Both the position numbers and the translations under genes were made by a program. Shown piece by piece: positions 8,822-18,713 of a stretch of DNA of 64,000 bases. A model generated the notes under the pieces. The model had not been told where the DNA came from. It made no database searches and saw only the letters and a program-made list of their open reading frames with translations. The stretch is from G965230065 sp965230065 (lineage in GTDB: Bacteria > Bacteroidota > Bacteroidia > Cytophagales > Cyclobacteriaceae): NCBI GenBank assembly GCA_965230065.1, contig OZ245942.1, forward strand, positions 5,022,001 through 5,086,000. Direction: 5' to 3'. The number at the start of each line of letters is the position of its first letter. Position 1 is the stretch's first letter.

Positions 8822-10033
8822 ATGTCTTCTGAAAAAATAACTTTTAAAAATGAGCAAGGACAATCGCTGGCTGCCAGTTTAGAAAAACCTGTGGACAGCC
8901 ACCCCATTGCCTATGCCATATTTGCCCATTGTTTTACCTGTTCTAAAAACCTTACTGCTGTTGCTAATATAAGCAGGGCTTTGATGCAGGAGGGCATTGC
9001 TGTGTTGCGGTTCGATTTTACAGGTTTAGGGGAAAGTGAAGGGGATTTTTCAGATACTAACTTTTCATCCAATGTATATGATTTGGTGGCTGCCGCAAAT
9101 TTTTTGGAAAAAAATTATGATTATCCGCAATTACTCATCGGCCATTCTCTGGGAGGGGCAGCGGTGCTGGCTGCCAGCCTGCATCTGGAAAAGGTAAATG
9201 CCGTAGCCACCATAGGTGCCCCCGCTTCGCCCCGGCATGTTCGGCATTTATTTGATAAAGACATTGATGCTATTTTGGAAGATGGAGAAGCGCAAGTATC
9301 TATTGGAGGAAGGCCTTTTAAAATTAAAAGCCAGTTTATTGAAGACCTGAATAAGCATCAATTAAAAGATGAGTTGGTGCGTTTAAAGAAAGCACTGCTG
9401 ATTATGCACTCTCCACAAGACCAAATAGTAGGGATTGAAAACGCTGCTGAAATTTATGAAAACACAATGCATCCAAAATCTTTTTTATCGTTAGATGGAG
9501 CGGATCATCTGTTAAACGACAAAAATGATTCCTTGTATGCTGGAGATATGATTGCTGCCTGGTGCCGTCGGTACATTTCAATCAAAAGTGGAGGTAAGTC
9601 AACATTAATATCTGAAAAACAGGTAGTTACCCGCACAAAAGAAAATTATACTACCGAAATTAATGCCGGAGGACATAGCTTTGTAGCTGATGAGCCCGAA
9701 AGTGTTGGTGGCAGCAATCTGGGGCCTGATCCATATGCTTTGCTTTTGTCTAGTTTAGGGGCTTGTACAGGAATGACATTGCGCATGTACGCCAACCGAA
9801 AAAACTGGCCTTTGAAAGAAGTAAAGGTGCATTTAGCCCACAGTAAAGCCTATGATACAGATTGCAAAAATTGTGATGGGAAAGATAAAAAAATTGACTA
9901 TATCGAGCGGCAATTAGAAATGGAAGGAGACCTGAGTGAAACACAGCGAAAAAGGCTGCATGAGATTGCAGACAAGTGCCCGGTACACAAGACCTTACTT
10001 TCTAAAACTAATATTTCAACTACTTTAATATAA
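8822..10033 (+). CDS. Bifunctional alpha/beta hydrolase / OsmC family protein
   Basis: A fusion of two domains. Residues 1-255 are an alpha/beta hydrolase with nucleophile elbow GHSLGGAA (Ser near 116), a candidate catalytic Asp in HSPQDQIVG and His in DGADHLL. Residues about 270-403 are an OsmC/Ohr-type peroxiredoxin-like domain with its two conserved cysteines, in LGACTGMTLRMYANRK and ADKCPVHKTLL. OsmC domains reduce organic hydroperoxides with thiols. Fusion to a hydrolase is a known arrangement in Bacteroidota and Proteobacteria, but the hydrolase substrate is unknown. The gene is convergent with the DEAD-box helicase, 11 bp away. Confidence 0.93.
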   Translation: MSSEKITFKNEQGQSLAASLEKPVDSHPIAYAIFAHCFTCSKNLTAVANISRALMQEGIAVLRFDFTGLGESEGDFSDTNFSSNVYDLVAAANFLEKNYDYPQLLIGHSLGGAAVLAASLHLEKVNAVATIGAPASPRHVRHLFDKDIDAILEDGEAQVSIGGRPFKIKSQFIEDLNKHQLKDELVRLKKALLIMHSPQDQIVGIENAAEIYENTMHPKSFLSLDGADHLLNDKNDSLYAGDMIAAWCRRYISIKSGGKSTLISEKQVVTRTKENYTTEINAGGHSFVADEPESVGGSNLGPDPYALLLSSLGACTGMTLRMYANRKNWPLKEVKVHLAHSKAYDTDCKNCDGKDKKIDYIERQLEMEGDLSETQRKRLHEIADKCPVHKTLLSKTNISTTLI

Positions 10034-10044
10034 AGTAACAATAA

Positions 10045-11271
10045 TCACTTTCTGGTCTTTCTAGTATATTTTTTTTGTTTGTTGCCTTTCCCGCGAGATC
10101 GCTGTGATTTTCCTTTGTTATTCCGTGGATTGTATTCTGGTGCTTCTCCCATACTTTCAGGTAACCTGGCTTTGGTAATAGACATATCCAGTTGTTGTTC
10201 TATCCTGGAAAACTTGAACATGTCATTTTCATTCACCAAAGTAAAAGCGGCTCCTTTTTTATCAGCTCTTGCTGTACGACCAATGCGGTGTACGTAATCT
10301 TCAGCATCAGAAGGGACGTCATAATTAATTACCAGTTCAATGCCCTCCACATCAATACCCCTTGAGAGGACATCGGTAGCGACAATGATAGGGAGTTTTT
10401 TGTTTTTGAAGGCCCGCAGTACTTCTTCCCTTTCATCCTGGCCCAGGTCTGAGTGGACGGCACCTACTTCAAAATTTAATGATTTTAAATCCTTCTCAAG
10501 CTCTTTCACTGACTTTTTGGTAGCACAAAACAATAGCAGGCTGTTAATGGGTTTTGCCTGCAATAAATGTTGAATCAACGGGTTCTTTTGATGGTCGTAC
10601 ACCATAAAAGCCGCTTGTAGAATTCCAGTTGCAGGCTTGGTAACCGCAATGTTAATTTCCTCAGGCGATTGCAGCACTTGCTTAGCCAGGTTCCTGATTT
10701 TAGGGGGCATGGTGGCAGAAAAGAGCAGGTTTTGCCTGTTTGAAGGGAGATATCCTACAATGCGCATGATATCATCATGAAATCCCATGTCAAGCATGCG
10801 GTCGGCTTCATCTAAAATCAAGTAGTCAAGCTGGCTGATATTTGCATAGCCTAGCTTAAGGTGTGTCAAAAGCTTTCCGGGAGTGGCAATCACAATGTCT
10901 GCCCCTTCTTTCAACGCGCTTTTTTCCCTCTCGAAGGCAGCTCCATCACTGCCTCCATACACACAGATTGAACTGATATCAGTAAAATAAATGAAGCCTT
11001 GCAGTTGTTGTTCTATTTGCAATGCCAATTCACGGGTGGGTGAAATAACCATAGCTTTAATGCCATTCCGCTCATTTTGTAAAATCTGGTGGATTGTTGG
11101 TAGAAGGAAGGCCGCGGTTTTCCCGGTGCCTGTTTGTGCACAGGCAATAAGGTCTTTTTTTTGTAAAATTATGGGAATCGCTTTTTCTTGTATGGGGGAG
11201 GGCTTAACAAATCCCATAGAAGAAAGCCCCTCTTGCAGGCTTTCATCCAAATTAAAATCTTGAAAATTCAA
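10045..11271 (-). CDS. DEAD-box ATP-dependent RNA helicase (RhlE-like)
   Basis: RNA helicase of 408 residues with all core motifs in order: Q motif with PSPIQEKAIPII, motif I AQTGTGKT, Ia PTRELALQ, II DEAD, III SAT, and in the second RecA domain VATDVLSRGIDVEG and YVHRIGRTARA. The C-terminal tail is short and rich in Lys/Arg/Gly/Asn, as in RhlE-type enzymes that act on rRNA during ribosome assembly or on mRNA in the cold. The exact target cannot be read from sequence. It is a single gene, with divergent or convergent neighbours. Confidence 0.95.
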   Translation of the reverse strand: MNFQDFNLDESLQEGLSSMGFVKPSPIQEKAIPIILQKKDLIACAQTGTGKTAAFLLPTIHQILQNERNGIKAMVISPTRELALQIEQQLQGFIYFTDISSICVYGGSDGAAFEREKSALKEGADIVIATPGKLLTHLKLGYANISQLDYLILDEADRMLDMGFHDDIMRIVGYLPSNRQNLLFSATMPPKIRNLAKQVLQSPEEINIAVTKPATGILQAAFMVYDHQKNPLIQHLLQAKPINSLLLFCATKKSVKELEKDLKSLNFEVGAVHSDLGQDEREEVLRAFKNKKLPIIVATDVLSRGIDVEGIELVINYDVPSDAEDYVHRIGRTARADKKGAAFTLVNENDMFKFSRIEQQLDMSITKARLPESMGEAPEYNPRNNKGKSQRSRGKGNKQKKYTRKTRK

Positions 11272-11403
11272 ATTAATAAGTGCTTTGGTAAAAAAATAAA
11301 AAAACCAATGTATCCATAAGTCATTCTATTTGAAAATGATTTATGAAAATATTGGTTTACCAAAGATATTAATTTCGAAGGGATAAAGAAACAGAGGATT
11401 AAC

Positions 11404-11844
11404 TTATCCTCTGTCTTGTGCTATTTTTAGCAATTTTCCAATAATAATATCGGAAGGAACTTCTTTTGCGACATCATCACCTATTACCTGAATAAAATCA
11501 TCAACCAATTCAGACTTCAACCCTAACCGGCCTGCCAGCACTTTACAAATTTCCATTTCCCGGTCATGAATTTCTCCATCCATCATCATCATTCGAACCA
11601 ATTGGTGTAGATGATCAAACTTTTCGCGTTCATTTACTGGTGGATTGTATTCAATTGTTTCTGCATTTTCTTTGAGTCTTTTCAACTCATTTTCAGAAAT
11701 GTTGAAACGCTGTGCAAGTGATAATAAGTATTCAGCCTCAATGTCATCAAATTGCCCATCTGACATGGCCAGTTCTAAAAGGTTTTTTAAATGAGCTTTG
11801 CCTCTTTTTTTCTTTGCACCAGTTAGTAGTTCAAGTACTTCCAT
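11404..11844 (-). CDS. TerB-like (tellurite-resistance TerB domain) protein
   Basis: A 146-residue cytoplasmic all-helical protein. The pattern LLELAMSDGQFDDIEAEYLLSLA, then HQLVRMMMMDGEIHDREMEICKVLA, gives two acidic, DG-containing segments that are characteristic of the TerB fold, which binds metal. In Bacteroidota, isolated TerB-like genes are common and usually without other ter genes, as here, so a role in tellurite resistance should not be assumed. Preceded by an AT-rich region and likely monocistronic. Confidence 0.8.
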   Translation of the reverse strand: MEVLELLTGAKKKRGKAHLKNLLELAMSDGQFDDIEAEYLLSLAQRFNISENELKRLKENAETIEYNPPVNEREKFDHLHQLVRMMMMDGEIHDREMEICKVLAGRLGLKSELVDDFIQVIGDDVAKEVPSDIIIGKLLKIAQDRG

Positions 11845-12264
11845 AGTATTTATTTAAGTTTAAATTATATTTTTTTAATAATTAAAGATAATTTCTTTTT
11901 TTCAATTTACCTGATAAATGAAGAGGGTGTATCTTCCTTTTGGTGTAATAAATATTTTGTGTTTAGCCATTTAACTTGCCCATAAATATGTTTTCTTCTA
12001 TATTATTACCAGGGCTTTTTAAGTATAGGGTAAAATGTTGTATTGGTTGGGCTTCGTATTAATCTGCATATTTTTGTATTTTTGCCCACTTAACCCGGTA
12101 TCTTAGCATTTTCTTCTTGGGAAATTATATTTAATAATATCAACTTTTTCTAAAAATATTACAATAATAAATTTTCTACTGAAAAGCGACATGGATAAGC
12201 AAGGTTGTTTTACTTTTAATCCAATTTTCAGTGACTAAATGAAAAATCTATAATATAAAATCAT
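11845..12264. other. AT-rich intergenic region between divergent terB-like gene and ffh
   Basis: 420 bp with no supportable coding frame. It is strongly AT-rich and contains the ffh promoter candidate at 12047-12084. The remaining ~180 bp before the ffh start would form an unusually long leader in which I see no recognisable riboswitch or strong hairpin. Confidence 0.6.
12047..12084 (+). promoter_or_regulatory. Candidate ffh promoter with doubled -7 element
   Basis: TTG at 12047-12049, a 19-bp spacer, then TATTTTTG at 12069-12076, which matches the Bacteroidota TTG-N19-TAnnTTTG architecture exactly. A second identical TATTTTTG follows directly at 12077-12084. Transcription would start near 12083-12091, about 175 bp before the ffh ATG. 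Confidence 0.6.
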
Positions 12265-13587
12265 ATGTTTGATAATCTTAGTGCGAAGCTTGACCAAGCG
12301 ATAAAAACTTTAAAAGGGCAGGGTAGTATCACCGATGTGAATGTTGCTACTACGGTAAAAGAAATTCGCCGCGCGCTCATTGATGCTGACGTTAATTACA
12401 AAGTTGCTAAAGAGGTAACAGATACAATCAAAGAGAAGGCCATGGGCAGACAGGTTCTTATCGCTGTTTCTCCCGGCCAGCTTCTTACCAAAATAGTAGA
12501 GGAAGAACTGACAGATTTGATGGGAGGGGAGCAAGAAGATGTCAACCTCGGGGGAAATCCGGCTGTTGTTTTGATTGCAGGCTTGCAGGGTTCAGGTAAG
12601 ACTACTTTTTCGGGTAAGCTTGCTAATTATTATAAAAAACAAAATAAAAGCGTGTTGCTTGCTGCCTGTGATATTTATCGTCCGGCGGCCATTGACCAAT
12701 TAAAAACTTTGGGTGAGCAGGTAGGCGTAGAAGTATATGCAGAGCCCGAAAATAAAAATGCCGTTGAGATAGCCCAACGTGCCCTTGACCATGCCAAGCA
12801 AAATCATCTGAATATAGTGATTGTAGATACTGCCGGGCGTTTGGCCATAGACGAACAGATGATGCAGGAAATTGCTTCATTGAAACAATCCCTACAGCCT
12901 AGTGAAACATTGTTCGTTGTTGACTCCATGACAGGGCAGGATGCTGTAAACACTGCAAAAACTTTCAATGAGCGTCTTGATTATAACGGTGTGGTATTGA
13001 CCAAACTTGATGGGGATACAAGAGGTGGTGCAGCGTTATCAATTAAAACCGTTGTGAATAAGCCCATTAAATTTGTAAGTACGGGCGAAAAAATGGATGC
13101 AATCGATGTGTTTTATCCAGATCGTATGGCCAGGCGTATTCTGGACATGGGTGATGTAACTACATTGGTTGAAAAAGCCCAGCAGGCTTTTGATGAAGAT
13201 GAAGCCCGGCGCCTGAACAAAAAAATAAAGAAAAACCAGTTCGATTTTAATGACTTTTTGTCACAGCTTGAGCAAATCAAAAAGATGGGTAGCATGAAAG
13301 ACTTGATTGGTCTGTTACCAGGAATGAATAAGGCCCTGAAAGGTATTGACATTGATGATGATTCGTTCAAACCCATTGAGGCGATCATTCTTTCTATGAC
13401 GCCAAAAGAACGTACCGCACCTGATATGATCAATGGCAGCAGGAAACGAAGAATTGCCAATGGCAGTGGCACATCAATTCAGGAAGTAAATAATTTGCTC
13501 AAGCAATTTGAACAAATGCGTAAGTTTATGAAACAAATGAATAAAATGGGTAAAAAAGGGCTGCCCAGCATGAATCCTTTTGGGTAA
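12265..13587 (+). CDS. ffh: Signal recognition particle protein Ffh
   Basis: GTPase of the signal recognition particle. It binds 4.5S RNA and hydrophobic signal sequences and delivers ribosomes to FtsY at the membrane. It has an N domain (residues 1-95), a G domain with GLQGSGKTTFSGKLA (near 106-120), IVDTAGRL and TKLDGDTRGGAALS, and a methionine-rich M domain at the C-terminus (SGTSIQEVNNLLKQFEQMRKFMKQMNK region). Length 440 is normal. It ends in a bidirectional terminator shared with dnaK. Confidence 0.97.
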   Translation: MFDNLSAKLDQAIKTLKGQGSITDVNVATTVKEIRRALIDADVNYKVAKEVTDTIKEKAMGRQVLIAVSPGQLLTKIVEEELTDLMGGEQEDVNLGGNPAVVLIAGLQGSGKTTFSGKLANYYKKQNKSVLLAACDIYRPAAIDQLKTLGEQVGVEVYAEPENKNAVEIAQRALDHAKQNHLNIVIVDTAGRLAIDEQMMQEIASLKQSLQPSETLFVVDSMTGQDAVNTAKTFNERLDYNGVVLTKLDGDTRGGAALSIKTVVNKPIKFVSTGEKMDAIDVFYPDRMARRILDMGDVTTLVEKAQQAFDEDEARRLNKKIKKNQFDFNDFLSQLEQIKKMGSMKDLIGLLPGMNKALKGIDIDDDSFKPIEAIILSMTPKERTAPDMINGSRKRRIANGSGTSIQEVNNLLKQFEQMRKFMKQMNKMGKKGLPSMNPFG

Positions 13588-13624
13588 GGAAAAGTAAACT
13601 TTTTGCTATTTTAAGTGTAAGCAC

Positions 13625-13660
13625 AAAAAAAGCCTCAAATTTGATTTGAGGCTTTTTCAT
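13625..13660. terminator. Bidirectional intrinsic terminator between ffh and dnaK
   Basis: A 10-bp perfect stem (agcctcaaat 13631-13640, atttgaggct 13644-13653) with a 3-base loop. It has an A-run on its left and a T-run on its right, so it has the U-tract needed for termination in both directions between the two convergent genes. Confidence 0.9.
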
Positions 13661-13682
13661 TATTTGTATGTTCTGATAGGGA

Positions 13683-15614
13683 TTATTTCTTGTCCTTATC
13701 GTCTACTTCTTCGTATTCTACATCAGAAACACCATCGTCACCGGTATTGTTATCAGCATCCCCGGTTTGGGTGTTAGCGTCAGCAGCTCCTGCCGCATTG
13801 GCATCACCTGTTGCCTGATATATTTCCTGAGAAGCGTTTTGCCATGCAGTATTCAGTTTTTCCATTGAAGCATCAATGGCGGCAATATCCTGCGATTTGT
13901 GTGCTGTTTTCAACTCTTCCAAAGCACCTTCAATAGCAGTTTTGTTGCCTTCTGACAACTTATCGCCATACTCTTTCAACTGCTTTTCAGTTTGGAAAAT
14001 GAGCGAGTCAGCTGTATTGATTTTATCTATTTTTTCACGCTCCGTTTTATCTGTTTCGGCATTGGCTTCAGCTTCTTTACGCATTTTTTCGATTTCCTCA
14101 TCGGTTAATCCAGATGAAGCCTCAATGCGGATTTTTTGCTCTTTGCCGGTGCCTTTATCTTTAGCAGATACATGCAGGATTCCATTAGCATCTATATCAA
14201 AAGTAACCTCTACTTGAGGTACACCACGCGGGGCAGGCGGTATGCCATCCAGGTGGAATTTACCAATAGAACGGTTATCTTTTGCCATAGAACGTTCCCC
14301 CTGCAATACATGAATTTCAACAGAGGGCTGGTTATCTGAAGCTGTTGAAAAGGTCTCAGATTTTTTGGTCGGAATCGTAGTGTTCGCTTCAATCAGCTTA
14401 GTGAAAACCCCTCCTAATGTTTCAATACCCAAAGAAAGGGGTGTTACATCAAGGAGTAAAACATCTTTAACATCTCCGCTGAATACGCCACCCTGGATGG
14501 CAGCACCTACAGCTACAACCTCATCCGGATTCACACCTTTTGAGGGTTTTTTACCGAAAAAGCTTTCTACTTCTTCCTGAATTTTTGGCACACGTGTAGA
14601 ACCACCTACCAAAATCACTTCGTCTATATCAGAAGGTGAAAGGCCGGCATCTTTGAGCGCAACCTTACAAGGGTCCATGCTACGTTGTACCAGGTCATCA
14701 ATCAATTGCTCAAACTTAGAACGGCTTAGCGTTCTTACAAGGTGCTTGGGAATACCATCAACCGGCATGATATATGGCAGGTTGATTTCAGTGCTTGTAG
14801 AGCTTGAAAGTTCAATTTTTGCTTTTTCTGCGGCCTCTTTCAAGCGTTGCAAAGCCATAGGGTCTTTGCGTAAATCTATTCCTTCATCTTTTTTGAATTC
14901 CTCGGCTAACCAGTCAATGATACGGGAGTCAAAGTCATCCCCACCTAAATGTACATCCCCGTTGGTAGATTTTACTTCAAAGACACCATCTCCTAATTCC
15001 AGGATAGATATATCGAAAGTACCTCCGCCCAAATCATACACTGCGATTTTTAAGTCCTGGCTTTTCTTATCCAGGCCATAGGCAAGGGCGGCAGCAGTTG
15101 GCTCATTAATAATCCGCTTTACTTCCAAACCTGCAATCTGGCCAGCTTCTTTGGTAGCCTGTCGTTCAGCATCGTTAAAGTAAGCCGGTACTGTAACAAC
15201 AGCTTCGGTAATGGTAGTACCCAAATAATCTTCAGCCGTAGACTTCATTTTTTGCAAGACCATAGCTGAAAGCTCCTGGGGAGTATATAAACGATCGCCT
15301 ACTTTAATGCGAACAGTGTCATTGTTACCCTTTTCCAGTTTATAGGTAACATTTTTCATTTCTTCTGTTACATCAGAATATTTTTTTCCCATGAAGCGCT
15401 TTACTGAGCTTATGGTATTTTGTGGGTTAGTAATAGCCTGTCTTTTTGCAGGACTTCCCACTTTTCTTTCTCCTTTTCCGTCATCCAGAAAAGCCACAAC
15501 TGAAGGGGTAGTCCTTCCTCCTTCGCTGTTAGGAATTACAATGGGCTCATTGCCTTCCATTACAGCTACGCAGGAGTTGGTTGTTCCTAAGTCAATTCCA
15601 ATTATTTTTCCCAT
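13683..15614 (-). CDS. dnaK: Molecular chaperone DnaK (Hsp70)
   Basis: ATP-dependent chaperone working with DnaJ and GrpE. The three Hsp70 signatures are present: GIDLGTTNSCVAVMEG at the N-terminus, VYDLGGGTFDISILELGDG near residue 195, and VILVGGSTRVPKIQEEV near 340. The substrate-binding domain and lid follow, and the tail is acidic, ending in EYEEVDDKDKK. Length 643 is typical. dnaJ and grpE are not adjacent, which is common in Bacteroidota. I saw no CIRCE-type operator in the upstream ~260 bp. Confidence 0.98.
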   Translation of the reverse strand: MGKIIGIDLGTTNSCVAVMEGNEPIVIPNSEGGRTTPSVVAFLDDGKGERKVGSPAKRQAITNPQNTISSVKRFMGKKYSDVTEEMKNVTYKLEKGNNDTVRIKVGDRLYTPQELSAMVLQKMKSTAEDYLGTTITEAVVTVPAYFNDAERQATKEAGQIAGLEVKRIINEPTAAALAYGLDKKSQDLKIAVYDLGGGTFDISILELGDGVFEVKSTNGDVHLGGDDFDSRIIDWLAEEFKKDEGIDLRKDPMALQRLKEAAEKAKIELSSSTSTEINLPYIMPVDGIPKHLVRTLSRSKFEQLIDDLVQRSMDPCKVALKDAGLSPSDIDEVILVGGSTRVPKIQEEVESFFGKKPSKGVNPDEVVAVGAAIQGGVFSGDVKDVLLLDVTPLSLGIETLGGVFTKLIEANTTIPTKKSETFSTASDNQPSVEIHVLQGERSMAKDNRSIGKFHLDGIPPAPRGVPQVEVTFDIDANGILHVSAKDKGTGKEQKIRIEASSGLTDEEIEKMRKEAEANAETDKTEREKIDKINTADSLIFQTEKQLKEYGDKLSEGNKTAIEGALEELKTAHKSQDIAAIDASMEKLNTAWQNASQEIYQATGDANAAGAADANTQTGDADNNTGDDGVSDVEYEEVDDKDKK

Positions 15615-15879
15615 GATGTTTATATTTCAAGTGTTGTAAATTTTTTCGTTTCCTGTTGATTTTAAATGTCAGTTTGTTTGTAACAAGGCATATGCCAACA
15701 GGGGTTTTTGGAAAATGTTGTGACAGATTGTCAGCAAATGCTGATAAGATAACCTGTTGAGTGTATATTTCTGATGATGAAAAGCCAAATTATGACAAAT
15801 AGAAGGCAAATCCTTCAAACATAATTGTTGGGATGGCGTAAACTTTAAAAAAAATCAAATTCACAAACGTAAATTTTTT

Positions 15880-16437
15880 ATGGCTGCTACACCTTCTATA
15901 ATGCTGGAATTGGGCACAAAAGCCCCGGATTTTGAACTAACAGATGCAGTAACCGGACAAAAAATAAGCCTTGAATCGTTGCAATCAGAACAGGCAACGG
16001 TAGTGATGTTCATTTGTAATCATTGCCCATATGTAAAACATGTTCGGCATGAGCTGGCAAGGCTGGGTGAAGATTATCTGGAAAAAGGCGTCAGTTTTGT
16101 GGCAATTAGTTCTAATGATGTGGATAATTATCCTGAAGATTCACCCGAAAAAATGAAACTGGTTGCTGAAGAATGGGGGCTTCCTTTTCCTTATCTTTAT
16201 GATGAATCCCAGGAAGTTGCCAAAGCCTATATGGCTGCTTGTACACCCGATTTTTATGTGTTTGACAGTAACTTGAAACTGGTTTACCGTGGCCAGCTAG
16301 ATGATTCCCGCCCGGGCAATGATGTGCCTGTTACCGGGAAAGATATCCGCAATGCGTTGGAAAATATTTTGGCTGGAATGCCTGTTAGTAAAAACCAAAA
16401 GCCCAGCATTGGGTGCAACATAAAATGGAAATCTTAG
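15880..16437 (+). CDS. Thioredoxin-like (AhpC/TSA-Redoxin fold) family protein
   Basis: A 185-residue soluble thioredoxin-fold protein. It contains LGTKAPDFELTDA, then FICNHCPYVKHVRHE, where a CxxC pair (CNHC, near residue 46) sits at the position of the redox-active site, and TPDFYVFDSNLKLVYRGQLDDSRPGN near the end. This is the widespread CNHCPYVKH subfamily, generally considered a cytoplasmic thiol reductase or peroxiredoxin-like protein with no settled substrate. No signal peptide. It is probably a single-gene unit. Confidence 0.88.
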   Translation: MAATPSIMLELGTKAPDFELTDAVTGQKISLESLQSEQATVVMFICNHCPYVKHVRHELARLGEDYLEKGVSFVAISSNDVDNYPEDSPEKMKLVAEEWGLPFPYLYDESQEVAKAYMAACTPDFYVFDSNLKLVYRGQLDDSRPGNDVPVTGKDIRNALENILAGMPVSKNQKPSIGCNIKWKS

Positions 16438-16502
16438 ATTTCTGACCCGACAAGAATAATTTTTGTATCTTGCATGAGTTAGTTAACGCAACAGATAATT
16501 GA

Positions 16503-17276
16503 ATGAAAGTACCCTACACTACTGCGGTGATCATACTGATTGTTTGCATAATTGCTTCAAGCGTTCAGGCACAAATTGGGATAACCGACGCTAAAATTCA
16601 AGTTAGCGGTGAAATTGTTGACAAGGAAGACGGAGCGCCTATTCCATATGCAAGTATTGCCAATCTTAGCAAGGGTTTAATGACTGTTAGTGATGAACAG
16701 GGTAGGTTTTCTATTTCTATTAGCATAAATGATAGTTTAGAATTTTCTTCTTTAGGGTATAATAAGCATGTAATAACATTAAGCGATACACTTAACTCGG
16801 ATGAGTTTAATGTCAATATTGAATTAAGCCGAAAGGTTTATGAACTTGAGTCGGTTAATGTGTATGCCTACAAAGATGAGGAATCGTTTAAAAAGGCTAT
16901 TTTAGAAATGGAACTTCCAGAAAAAGAGGATCCGGAACCCATTCATATTCCGGGTGCTTATTATGGCCCTAAAAAGCCTGCAAGCGCTACTGGCCCTATT
17001 TCTTTTCTTTCACAAAAATTTGGTAAAAAGGCCCGTTTTGAGAAGAAACTACAGCAAATCAGGGAAGATTACAACTACAATAAGGTTGTGAATGAAAAAT
17101 TCAACAAAGAACTGGTGGCTGAAGTTACCGGGTTGACCGATAAAGTGCTTGATAAGTTCATTCTTTTTTGCGAATTGGAAGATGATTTTATTGTGAAATC
17201 AAATGAATACGAAATTTTAGTAGCCATAGATGAATGCTACAATGAATTTACAGAAAAAGGATTGGCTGAAAACTAG
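16503..17276 (+). CDS. Exported protein with carboxypeptidase-like regulatory (CarboxypepD_reg) domain
   Basis: A 257-residue protein with a signal peptide (residues 1-23, ending SSVQAQ). It then has a beta-sandwich CarboxypepD_reg-like domain, recognisable as VSGEIVDKEDGAPIPYASIANLSKGLMTVSDEQGRFSI and ending near ELESVNVYA. The second half is charged and helical without a motif I know. This domain is common at the N-terminus of TonB-dependent receptors and in stand-alone envelope proteins of Bacteroidota. It is convergent with the OmpA-family gene, with three bases between their stops. Function unknown. Confidence 0.8.
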   Translation: MKVPYTTAVIILIVCIIASSVQAQIGITDAKIQVSGEIVDKEDGAPIPYASIANLSKGLMTVSDEQGRFSISISINDSLEFSSLGYNKHVITLSDTLNSDEFNVNIELSRKVYELESVNVYAYKDEESFKKAILEMELPEKEDPEPIHIPGAYYGPKKPASATGPISFLSQKFGKKARFEKKLQQIREDYNYNKVVNEKFNKELVAEVTGLTDKVLDKFILFCELEDDFIVKSNEYEILVAIDECYNEFTEKGLAEN

Positions 17277-17278
17277 AC

Positions 17279-18697
17279 TTACAATTTAAGAAAAGATACT
17301 TCAACCCTTCTGTTCAGTTTTCTGCTTTCGTCTGAAGACCCAGCTGCTGATGGCTCAGTTTCCCCTTTTCCATAAGTGATGATCCTTTCTTCGTTGATGC
17401 CTTCCTCCATTAAATAATTTTTCAGGGAAAGGGCCCTGTTGATTGATAGTTTCAAGTTATAATCACTATTTCCCAAATCATCAGCATGGCCTACGATCTC
17501 GACATGAAGATTGCTATTGTTTTTCAAAACACTTACAATCTCCTCAATATTGGATGAATCAGCGGTAATTTCAGCGGAATTCAGGGAAAAGTAAACCACT
17601 TCAGGTTCTGGTAAGGTTTCCGTTTGTGTTACCCCCTCTGTTTTTCCGGATTTGGCCAGGTTAAACTCCTCGAGCAAAGCCTTTGTTTCTTCTATCAAGG
17701 CAATTGTTTCAGCATTTAGCGCTCTTTCTTCATCAGTTAAGGAGAGGCCTTCCTCATTGATAGTGAGGGTTTTTTGTGCCATATTAAACTCTTCTTCAGT
17801 GAGCATTACAGCAGTGTAAATGTCAGAAGAAGCGTTGTTACGGTTACTTACAAAATATACATTTTGCCCTGTTGTTACTGAAAAATAGGCTTCAAATGCA
17901 GTTGAATTGATCTTTTCTCCCAGGTTTACAGGTGTTGTCCAGTTTGTCCAGGTATCGTCCAGGCGTGTGGTTGCGAATATATCGGCATCGCCAAAACCCG
18001 GATGGCCACTGCTGGCAAAGTAAAGCGTTTTTTTATCCTCAGAAAGAAATGGCGAGATTTCAAAGCCTTGCGTATTCACTTTTGGGCCTAAGTGAATGGG
18101 AGATGACCAGGTGCCGGATTCTCCGTTTTTCAGGCTTACGTACAGGTCTTCCTGACCCAGGGAGTTTTCTGACAACATTGAGATGAGCAGGATGGTTTCA
18201 GTTGGATTAACATAAAAACCATAATAAAAACCCTGTTTGGTTTCGAGATTTGGAATAGAAATATCTGAAGGCTTTACCCAGTTTTGTCCTCGGTTGAAAG
18301 AAAAAGCAAGTCCGGCATCTTTACTGTTTGAAGATTGATAAGAGTTGAGCAAATAAATTGTTTTTCCGGTTTGGCTGATTCCTACAACAGCATTATTTCC
18401 CTGGTTGTTCAAAGCATAAAGGTCATTATCCGGAGGGCTCCAAACTCCCTCTGCAAGGAGTTTTGAATACCATATATCCTGCCCGGCCAGCAGTCCACCG
18501 GTATTTTCCCGATAAAGGGTCCTTACAAAGTATAGGGTGCTGTCTGATGGAGAATAGATGGGCAAACTTTCTTCTGAATCAGAATTTATTGTGGCATCCA
18601 GCATTTGTGGGTCCGTAAAAAAATATTCCTGTGCTTCAACCACGGTTGCATTGATTGAAGCTAAAAGTATCGTAAATATTATTGCAAAAACTTTCAT
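17279..18697 (-). CDS. OmpA family protein with PD40 beta-propeller repeats
   Basis: A 472-residue periplasmic or outer-membrane protein. I place the start at 18697 because the next residues form a good signal peptide (MKVFAIIFTILLASINATVVEAQ). A longer frame from 18745 would overlap the upstream gene. Residues ~25-320 contain PD40/WD40-like repeats (SPDSTLYFVR, SEDKKTLYFASSGHPGFGDADIF). The C-terminal ~110 residues are an OmpA peptidoglycan-binding domain with VEIVGHADDLGNSDYNLKLS and LNRRVEVSF. Together with the upstream PorP/SprF-type gene and the giant type B adhesin, this forms the usual SprB-SprF-OmpA style T9SS surface locus. It likely anchors the SprF-type protein to peptidoglycan, which is an inference from context. 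Confidence 0.9.
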   Translation of the reverse strand: MKVFAIIFTILLASINATVVEAQEYFFTDPQMLDATINSDSEESLPIYSPSDSTLYFVRTLYRENTGGLLAGQDIWYSKLLAEGVWSPPDNDLYALNNQGNNAVVGISQTGKTIYLLNSYQSSNSKDAGLAFSFNRGQNWVKPSDISIPNLETKQGFYYGFYVNPTETILLISMLSENSLGQEDLYVSLKNGESGTWSSPIHLGPKVNTQGFEISPFLSEDKKTLYFASSGHPGFGDADIFATTRLDDTWTNWTTPVNLGEKINSTAFEAYFSVTTGQNVYFVSNRNNASSDIYTAVMLTEEEFNMAQKTLTINEEGLSLTDEERALNAETIALIEETKALLEEFNLAKSGKTEGVTQTETLPEPEVVYFSLNSAEITADSSNIEEIVSVLKNNSNLHVEIVGHADDLGNSDYNLKLSINRALSLKNYLMEEGINEERIITYGKGETEPSAAGSSDESRKLNRRVEVSFLKL

Positions 18698-18713
18698 AAT
18701 TCTTTTGCTAAAA

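Noticed and set aside
11404..11844. Tellurite-resistance operon
   Set aside because: Only a TerB-like domain is present; no terC, terD or terZ genes are nearby.
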